Assembly: GCA_029261815.1 (NCBI GenBank)
Contig: JAJDAQ010000127.1
Location: 1 to 37,445, forward strand
Direction: 5' to 3'
Origin: Deltaproteobacteria bacterium
Lineage (GTDB): Bacteria > Myxococcota_A > UBA9160 > UBA6930
Length of the DNA: 37,445 bases
Below are positions 32,016 to 37,445 of this stretch, piece by piece. The notes beneath the pieces were generated by a model. It did no database searches, was not told the DNA's origin, and saw only the letters and a list, made by a program, of their open reading frames with translations. The translations under genes and the position numbers were made by a program. Position 1 is the first letter of the stretch. Each line of letters opens with the position of its first letter.

Positions 32016-34304
32016 CTATCGCATCGCGCCTGAGTGTTGCGCAAGCGCCGTCTCCGCATCGTCCACTTCGGGCGACGCATAGTCGACGAAGATCGGCGAA
32101 CTCCACGCGCGTGGCTCATGCTCGGCCAGACAGTCGCCGGAGCCGCTGCAGAGGTTCGCTTCCACACAACGTCCGTCGTCATCGAACGTACAGTTGACTC
32201 CCGCCCCATTGATCGCCGGCGCCGGCGGTTCATAGGCGCGGACGTAGTAGACGGTGTCGCGATGTTGCCCCGCGAACTCGGGATCGGTGAACGTCACGAC
32301 GCAGCCGTCCGGCGACTCGTCGCACGGGAACGTTTTCCACGGATCATCGATCAAGTAGCTCATGTCTTCGTCCGGACGTGTCTGCGGCCGGACGCGCACC
32401 ACCTCGATCCGCGTGATCGGCCTCCGCTGATCGGACGGGTGATAACACTCGCCCTTGCACAGTCGCTCGATCGAATCCGGCGGCAATGCGCCCAGGGTGA
32501 CGTCGGGGCAACCCGGCAGCTGCTCGAATGAGCCGACTGCCCGCGCCTGGAAGATCGGGGCATCGTCCATTGCCGCCTCACCTCCCATCGGGAGCGCGCC
32601 GCCCCGGGAACCCGGCGGATTGAGCAGGTCGAACCACAGCAAGATCCGGGGGCCCGAGGTCCCGTAGACCTCGCGCCGCTTCACCGCGTCCCAGATTGAA
32701 GCGCGGTCGCGCCCGTTCGCGTGCGTTGCGATCAAGCCGCCGGTCATGAAGTAGGAGGCCTGACGTTCGCCTTCGAGCAGCTGGAAGCCCATCATGTCCG
32801 AGTTGGCCGGATCGAAATCCCGCGGCTCCGCGCTCGGTTCTTCGGCGGGTGCGCGAAGGAAGTCGCGCAGCGGACTCTCCGAGTTGCCGCCGATCGCGCT
32901 CGACTCCGTGTTGCCGCGGCGGAAGAGTTCCTTGTATCCCGTTCCCGGTCGTGCGTAGTGGTTGTCGCTCGACGACATGAAGCCCATGCGAAAACGACGG
33001 GGGTTCCCTGGGTCCTCGTCGAAGTTTCCGAGGGCCAACAAGTACTGGGCCGAGCCGCCGGGCCGGTAATTGAATGCCGGCTGGTCGCAGTCGCGGCACT
33101 GACCCGCGTCGAGCCATTCGGCCGCGTCCTCTCCCATCACGACGAGGTGTCCCGCTGCACCCGCTGCCGCTGCCAGACGCCGCGTCTCGGCAGCACGTGC
33201 GGTGCAGATGGCCTCACTTTCACCTTCGTCCAGGCAGCGCTCTTCGATGATCTCGCCCGCACGCCAGCACGAAGGCAGATAGGCTTCCGACGGCTCGGGG
33301 CAGTAGGGGTTGCCGTCGTCATCGAACCGGACCGCACGCCACTCGCGATAGGGCTCGGAGTCTCCGTGGCCCGAGTAGACCTCGAGCAGGGTCTGTCGGT
33401 CCTCGTCGTGCATGTCGCCCGCGAGCTGCTTCGCCCAGGTCGAGCCCGGCGGCGTATAGAAACCCCAGGTCGTGCCGTGGGGGATCACGATCGAATCCAG
33501 GCCCCATTCATCGAGTTTGCGAAACAGGTCGGCCGGCGTTTCCGCCACTTCGAGACAGTCCGCGGGAAGGTCGCGCGTGTTTGCATCAGCATCGCAGCGC
33601 GGCGTCTTCTCTCGCTCCGCGAAATAGCCGGCCAGCGTGTGCAGCCGCGAGTCGCCGCCAGCCAGTGCCATCAGGCCTCGCGGAATCACGCCGGGCGGAG
33701 ACTCCTGGACGGCCAGGGTCTGGCCACCGGCAGCGATCGGCCGCGCCGGGATCTCGTCGTCTGCGAGTCCAGGAAGGACCACGTTCTTGTGGCCGTAGTG
33801 GTCGTCCGGCGAAATGCCGACCTGGGTCCACTCCCAACCCAGGAACGACACCAGGTCCGGATTTCCATCGTCGCCTGCGAGTTCGTTGCATTGGCGAATC
33901 GACGCGACCGTCTCGGACCACGCCTGGGGCGAGATCCCCTCCGCGTGATCGTTGATCGACCAGAAGTCGAGCGCAGAGCAGTACCGGGCAAAGTCACACG
34001 CATCGGCCGGCGGATGCGCCCCTTCCCCACCCATGCTCGGCAGGCTCGTCAGGAAGGCATCGAACGAGATCGTCGTGTGGACGTGGAAGTCGCCGAACAG
34101 GATTTGCTTCGGACGCGGGACCCCCACGCCGTCGGCCGCTCTCTCGACCGCGGCCGCGCGCGCTGCAACCACCTCTGCAGGAACTGCGGCGCCGACGATG
34201 GTCCCCGGACCATCCTGGGATCCGAACCAGCCGCTGCCTGCGCCGTACACGACACCGAGCGCAACGACGGCGATGGCCAATAACGCGAGCCCCAATCGAA
34301 CCAT
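32016..34304 (-). CDS. DUF3604 (PHP-like) protein, paralog B
   Basis: A 762-residue DUF3604 protein, clearly a paralog of the next gene: ALDFWSINDHAEG against ALDFFSLNDHAEN, FLGWEWTQVGISPDDHYGHK against FLGWEWTQVGTTPDNHYGHK, and a shared C-terminal EPRAWSSPIFVD. His74, His76, Asp119 and His120 occupy the same positions. The N-terminal segment VRLGLALLAIAVVALGVVYG is a signal or anchor helix. The start at 34304 is chosen because AGGAGG lies just upstream; the frame is open to 34340, which would bury that site. Both copies keep the putative metal residues and the paired cysteines, so both may be active, perhaps on different substrates or as a complex. Confidence 0.9.
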   Translation of the reverse strand: MVRLGLALLAIAVVALGVVYGAGSGWFGSQDGPGTIVGAAVPAEVVAARAAAVERAADGVGVPRPKQILFGDFHVHTTISFDAFLTSLPSMGGEGAHPPADACDFARYCSALDFWSINDHAEGISPQAWSETVASIRQCNELAGDDGNPDLVSFLGWEWTQVGISPDDHYGHKNVVLPGLADDEIPARPIAAGGQTLAVQESPPGVIPRGLMALAGGDSRLHTLAGYFAEREKTPRCDADANTRDLPADCLEVAETPADLFRKLDEWGLDSIVIPHGTTWGFYTPPGSTWAKQLAGDMHDEDRQTLLEVYSGHGDSEPYREWRAVRFDDDGNPYCPEPSEAYLPSCWRAGEIIEERCLDEGESEAICTARAAETRRLAAAAGAAGHLVVMGEDAAEWLDAGQCRDCDQPAFNYRPGGSAQYLLALGNFDEDPGNPRRFRMGFMSSSDNHYARPGTGYKELFRRGNTESSAIGGNSESPLRDFLRAPAEEPSAEPRDFDPANSDMMGFQLLEGERQASYFMTGGLIATHANGRDRASIWDAVKRREVYGTSGPRILLWFDLLNPPGSRGGALPMGGEAAMDDAPIFQARAVGSFEQLPGCPDVTLGALPPDSIERLCKGECYHPSDQRRPITRIEVVRVRPQTRPDEDMSYLIDDPWKTFPCDESPDGCVVTFTDPEFAGQHRDTVYYVRAYEPPAPAINGAGVNCTFDDDGRCVEANLCSGSGDCLAEHEPRAWSSPIFVDYASPEVDDAETALAQHSGAMR

Positions 34305-34352
34305 GACTTCCCTCCTGCGACGAGCGAAAGGAGGGTACACGCTCGGGTGGTG

Positions 34353-35555
34353 TCAGCCCGTGACGTCGAGGTCCGCGAGTTCGATTCGGCGGCCCTCGGC
34401 AGCCGCGACGTAGGCCGCGTAAAGCACTCTCGTCACATCGACCGCAAGCGCGCCATCCGCCGCGGCTGGGGTGCCGGAAGCGATGGCGTCACGAAAGGCC
34501 TGGACCATCGGAAGCTGGCCCGACGTCCAGTCCTCGTCCGGCATCGGAGTCGACCATCCGGCCCCGGAGTCGAGCTTCTCCTGGAGGTAGGCGTCGCCCA
34601 GGACCTCGGCGTCCGGAGTGTACGCGCGCACCATGTCGTTGGGACTGAAGCTGCACTTCACGTGACAGTTCGATCCGTAGAGTTCGAGACGGCTCTCCAT
34701 GCCGCCGAGCACATTGTCGCTCCCCGTGGCGGTCCCGCGCGAGCCGTCCGAGAACCCGACGATTGCGCATCCCCAATTCTCGACGTCGTACCACCCGGTG
34801 GCGACCCGCAGATTGGCGCCACCGGCACCTGCGACGCGACTCAGGTCTGCCACTTCTGCCGAGACCGAGACGGGCACGATCGGCGTCCCGCTCCTGCGAA
34901 GGCCTTCCGTGCGCTTCAGGTGGAGCATCGCGCCAACCGGGTGTGCCCCGAGACGCAACAGCGCGCCACCACCGGCGTGTTCCCAGCGCTTCGCATAATC
35001 AGAGTGGGAGCCACTGTGACACTCCCAGCCACGCATCTCGAGGAGCGCCGCATCGGCTTGCGCAACGAGCTGCGCCGCGCGCACGAAGCCCGGCGCATAG
35101 AGCCAGTTCTCGCCATAACAGAGCTGGACCCCGGCCTGCTCGCACACCGCTTGCATGGCGCGCGCATCGGCCACTGCTGCGGCGTACATCGCGCGCCGAT
35201 CGCGCTGACCGACTTCTGCGGCCGACCGTGATTCGGGCAGATCCTGACCTGTGTAGGCCGCCAGGGGCTTTGTGCAGATCACGTGCTTGCCGGCGCGCGC
35301 AGCCGCTTCGGCCAGCGGGCGGTGGAGCCCATTCGGCACGCACAGGTCGACGAGGTCGATCGCATCGCTCGCAAAGAGCGCCTCTGCGTCGTCGTAGACC
35401 TCGCCGATTCCGTGGGCCGCCGCAAACGCAGCCGCCCCATTGCGAAGCCTTGAAGCGACGCCCCGGACCTCGGCGCCGCGGACCTGGTGCCAACACCGGA
35501 GTCGCGTCCGCGCCAGGAATCCGGTCCCGACGATTCCGATCTGCACGTCCGCCAT
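34353..35555 (-). CDS. Gfo/Idh/MocA family NAD(P)-dependent oxidoreductase
   Basis: A 400-residue oxidoreductase of the glucose-fructose oxidoreductase / inositol dehydrogenase family. The Rossmann motif is IGIVGTGFLA (6-15), the region CVPNGLH follows, and the catalytic-lysine segment is CTKPLA in place of the common EKP. The C-terminal alpha/beta domain holds GWECHSGSHSD and RLGAHPVGAMLHL with His. These enzymes oxidise or reduce sugars, inositols and other polyols. The start is uncertain: I chose the ATG at 35555 that begins the fold, but the ribosome site is weak and a GTG at 35603 is possible. It is the first minus-strand gene, divergent from a GST gene and 48 bp before the DUF3604 pair. 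Confidence 0.88.
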   Translation of the reverse strand: MADVQIGIVGTGFLARTRLRCWHQVRGAEVRGVASRLRNGAAAFAAAHGIGEVYDDAEALFASDAIDLVDLCVPNGLHRPLAEAAARAGKHVICTKPLAAYTGQDLPESRSAAEVGQRDRRAMYAAAVADARAMQAVCEQAGVQLCYGENWLYAPGFVRAAQLVAQADAALLEMRGWECHSGSHSDYAKRWEHAGGGALLRLGAHPVGAMLHLKRTEGLRRSGTPIVPVSVSAEVADLSRVAGAGGANLRVATGWYDVENWGCAIVGFSDGSRGTATGSDNVLGGMESRLELYGSNCHVKCSFSPNDMVRAYTPDAEVLGDAYLQEKLDSGAGWSTPMPDEDWTSGQLPMVQAFRDAIASGTPAAADGALAVDVTRVLYAAYVAAAEGRRIELADLDVTG

Positions 35556-35632
35556 GGCCCGGAGATACCCGATCTCGCCAGCGGCTGCCGCCTCCGGGTG
35601 CACTAGGATGGGGCCGCGCCTTGGAGGACCCC

Positions 35633-36250
35633 ATGATCCAGTTGTACACGTCGACCACCCCGAACGGCCGAAAGATCTCGATTGCTCTCGAAGAACTCGG
35701 CCTCGCCTACCAGGTCGAACGCATCGACCTTCAAGCCGAAGAGCAATTCACCGACGCCTTCCTCGCCCTCAACCCCAACCACAAGATTCCGGTCCTTGTC
35801 GATGACGGTCAGGCGATCTGGGAGAGCGGCGCGATCCTGCTGCATCTCGGCGAGAAGTACGATTCGGCCGGCACCATCCTGCCCAAGGACCCCACGAAGC
35901 GGATGGAGGCGATCCAGTACGCGTTCTTCCAGACCGGAGGCGTGGGCCCGAACCTCGGACGCTTCGGCGCCGCGGTCCGCAAGGAAGGCGACAAGAACCA
36001 GGAAATGATCGAGATCTTCGGCGGCGAAATGGATCGTCTGATGGGCGTGCTCGACCGGATCCTGGCAGACGGTGACCGCGACTACCTCTGCGGCGAGTAT
36101 TCGATCGGCGACATCATGCACTTCCCGTGGCTCCGCATCGCGCAGAACCTCGGGGTCGACTGGATCACCAGTCGCCCTCGCATCGTCGCATGGCTCGATC
36201 GGATCGCCGAACGTCCTGCCGTCGAACGCGGCATGGCAGTGCCCGAATAA
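35633..36250 (+). CDS. Glutathione S-transferase family protein, Nu-class-like (second set)
   Basis: A 205-residue GST. Thr9-Pro10-Asn11 in TTPNGRKISIALEELGL marks the Nu-class active-site loop seen in YfcG/YghU; NHKIPVLVDDG has the cis-proline and IWESGAILLHLGEKY the glutathione contact. The helical domain has YLCGEYSIGDIMHFPWL. It shares the T-P-N loop and overall plan with the GST at 18155 and is a clear paralog. ATG with GGAGGA upstream at a good distance. It begins a plus-strand run (GST, HCCA-isomerase-like, LLM) and is divergent from the Gfo/Idh gene across 77 bp, in which TAGGAT is the only faint -10 candidate. Confidence 0.92.
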   Translation: MIQLYTSTTPNGRKISIALEELGLAYQVERIDLQAEEQFTDAFLALNPNHKIPVLVDDGQAIWESGAILLHLGEKYDSAGTILPKDPTKRMEAIQYAFFQTGGVGPNLGRFGAAVRKEGDKNQEMIEIFGGEMDRLMGVLDRILADGDRDYLCGEYSIGDIMHFPWLRIAQNLGVDWITSRPRIVAWLDRIAERPAVERGMAVPE

Positions 36251-36262
36251 CGAGAGGACGAG

Positions 36263-36862
36263 ATGAGCCTGCGCATCGAGTTCTTCTTCGACTACGGAAG
36301 CCCATACTCCTATCTGGCCAACGGGGTACTCCCCGGAATCGCGGAACGTCACGGCGCACAGATCGCGTACCGACCGTTTTTGCTAGGCGGTGTCTTCAAG
36401 GCAACCGGAAACCAATCGCCCGCGATGGAACCGATCGAAGCCAAGCGGCGGTACGGTGCGGTCACGATGAAACGTTGGGCCGAACGCTACGGCATCGAGA
36501 TGGGCGGCAATCCGCACTTCCCGATCAACACGCTCGCACTGATGCGGATGGCGAGCGCAGCGCAGCTTCGCGGCGAGTTCGAGGCCTTCCACGCCGCGGT
36601 CTATCCGGCGTTCTGGATCGAAGGGTTGGACCTGGGGGATCCGTCCGTGGTGGCAACGGTTGTTTCCAACGCCGGCCTCGACCCAGAGGCCCTGGCGAAC
36701 GCGGCTTCCGCAGATGATGCGAAGGCCGCGCTCCGCGCGACCACCGACGAGGCGATCGGCCGAGGCGCATTCGGGGCCCCGACCTGCTTCCTGGGAGACG
36801 AGATGTTCTTTGGAGCCGACCACCTGATCTTCCTCGACCGCGCGCTCGAGGATGCCTCGTGA
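36263..36862 (+). CDS. 2-hydroxychromene-2-carboxylate isomerase / kappa-GST-like (DsbA family)
   Basis: A 199-residue DsbA-fold protein of the kappa-GST type. The N-terminus FFFDYGSPYSYLA places Ser13 where kappa GSTs and 2-hydroxychromene-2-carboxylate isomerase hold the glutathione-activating serine, with no CxxC. The C-terminal GAFGAPTCFLGDEMFFGADHL matches the family's cis-proline and end motifs. HCCA isomerase (NahD) uses glutathione in naphthalene catabolism; relatives work on other aromatics or as generic isomerases. It lies 12 bp after a Nu-type GST and overlaps the start of the next LLM gene by four bases (GTGA). ATG with GAGAGGA upstream. No other naphthalene-pathway gene is seen here, so NahD function is not claimed. 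Confidence 0.92.
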   Translation: MSLRIEFFFDYGSPYSYLANGVLPGIAERHGAQIAYRPFLLGGVFKATGNQSPAMEPIEAKRRYGAVTMKRWAERYGIEMGGNPHFPINTLALMRMASAAQLRGEFEAFHAAVYPAFWIEGLDLGDPSVVATVVSNAGLDPEALANAASADDAKAALRATTDEAIGRGAFGAPTCFLGDEMFFGADHLIFLDRALEDAS

Positions 36863-37445
36863 AGACCGCGATTGGCGCCGGAGGAGCCGCCTCCGGCCGC
36901 TCCCGCGACTTCGATGCCGTCGCCGACTTCGTCGTCGAGGCCGAGAAGCTGGGCATCGACCAGGTGGGCACCGCCGAAGCCTGGGGCATGGACGCGGTAT
37001 CGACCGTGGCCTACCTCGCCGCACGCACCGAACGCATTGAACTCGTCACCGGAATCATGCAGATCAGTGCGCGCGCTCCATCGATGACGGCGATGACGGC
37101 ACTGACCCTGGCCGCACTCTCGAAGGATCGCTTCATCTTGGGCCTCGGCGCCAGCGGCCCCCAGGTCGTGGAAGGCCTGCAAGGCGAGGTCTTCCACAAG
37201 CCGATGACGCGAATGCGCGAGGTCATCGAGATCGTGCGGATGGCCTGCCGTGGGGAGAAGCTCGAGTACCAGGGCGAACACTACGTCTTGCCGCGGCCCG
37301 GCGGACAAGGCAAGGCGCTGCGCCTTTCGCAGCCGCCCGCCGAAGTTCCGATCTATCTCGCCACGCTGGCTCCGCGCGCGCTCGAACTGACCGGCGCGCT
37401 CGCCGACGGATGGCTCGGCACATCGTTCACGCCCGAGTGCCCGGA
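36859..37445 (+). CDS. LLM-class, probably F420-dependent oxidoreductase (copy 4), 3' end outside window
   Basis: The first 195 codons of a luciferase-like enzyme that runs off the right edge. It starts at GTG overlapping the previous stop (GTGA). Visible are KLGIDQVGTAEAWGMDAVSTVA, FILGLGASGPQVVEGLQG and PVTRMREVIE-like and YVLPRPGGQGKALRL segments, the same arrangement as copies 1 and 3. After the start codon it reads KTAIGAGGAASGRSRDFDAVADFV. In the set GST, kappa-GST, LLM it mirrors the set LLM, GST, GST at 16097-18859. Family membership suggests F420; the missing part holds the C-terminal half of the barrel. Confidence 0.9.
   Translation, partial: MKTAIGAGGAASGRSRDFDAVADFVVEAEKLGIDQVGTAEAWGMDAVSTVAYLAARTERIELVTGIMQISARAPSMTAMTALTLAALSKDRFILGLGASGPQVVEGLQGEVFHKPMTRMREVIEIVRMACRGEKLEYQGEHYVLPRPGGQGKALRLSQPPAEVPIYLATLAPRALELTGALADGWLGTSFTPECP

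Noticed and set aside
32721-34283. Plus-strand open frame of about 520 codons opposite DUF3604 paralog B
   Set aside because: The paralogous protein on the minus strand is clearly coding; the plus frame is a shadow.
36263-36862. Naphthalene-pathway NahD
   Set aside because: Family match is good, but no other naphthalene gene is present, so only the fold-level name is given.
1-37445. CRISPR array, tRNA/rRNA gene, insertion sequence or prophage
   Set aside because: No regularly spaced repeats, no transposase or integrase motifs and no RNA gene signatures were seen; gaps between genes are too short for most of these.

Overview
The window is dense, GC-rich bacterial DNA. I can support 36 protein genes, two of them cut by the window edges. 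There is no rRNA, tRNA, CRISPR array, insertion sequence or phage gene, and the longest gene-free stretch is about 210 bp. The organism looks like an aerobic, Gram-negative-type heterotroph: lipobox lipoprotein, glutathione-transferase-like proteins, Rieske oxygenase, molybdenum hydroxylase and acyl-CoA enzymes. It also has four luciferase-like (LLM) proteins of F420-associated types. That mix is known from uncultured Deltaproteobacteria-like, Myxococcota, Binatota and Tectomicrobia lineages, but the sequence alone does not fix the taxon.

Left part (1-11.9 kb). The C-terminal part of an MFS transporter is followed by an enoyl-CoA hydratase/isomerase. A minus-strand operon then encodes a three-subunit molybdenum hydroxylase with a small MoaD/ThiS-like protein between the large and FAD subunits; downstream are a SIMPL/DUF541 secreted protein and a DUF3313-like lipoprotein. 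Next come an FkbM-type methyltransferase, a GT-C-type polytopic membrane protein, a membrane-anchored GAF/HD-GYP protein and an AsmA-like membrane-anchored protein.

Middle part (11.9-26.9 kb). The minus-strand run SDR, acyl-CoA ligase, class II aldolase, phytanoyl-CoA dioxygenase-like oxygenase is tightly spaced with a start/stop overlap. Divergent from it runs LLM oxidoreductase, 329-residue GST-like protein, Nu-type GST. Opposite lies a Rieske oxygenase / SDR / LLM operon, then a divergent SDR. A membrane-anchored sulfatase overlaps an alpha/beta hydrolase and diverges from an LLM/HAD pair; their 64-bp spacer carries two overlapping, oppositely facing -10-like elements.

Right part (26.9-37.4 kb). 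A minus-strand run of six genes encodes a Gfo/Idh/MocA oxidoreductase, two tandem DUF3604 (PHP-like) proteins with N-terminal membrane/signal segments, a DoxX membrane protein, an SDR resembling hydroxysteroid dehydrogenases and an FAD protein of the ketosteroid-dehydrogenase/fumarate-reductase type. Divergent from it runs a second GST/LLM set: Nu-type GST, kappa-GST/2-hydroxychromene-2-carboxylate isomerase-like protein, and an LLM oxidoreductase cut by the edge.

Overall this reads as a catabolic or detoxification region for hydrophobic organic compounds: oxygenation and hydroxylation (Rieske, PhyH, Mo hydroxylase), alcohol/ketone interconversion (SDRs), ring or alkene redox (LLM, FAD protein), thiol chemistry (GSTs), and CoA activation with hydration/isomerisation. 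Substrates cannot be read from sequence. The most notable patterns are the repeated LLM+GST sets, the MoaD-like protein ending in Gly-Gly-Ile inside a Mo-hydroxylase operon, and the DUF3604 tandem.
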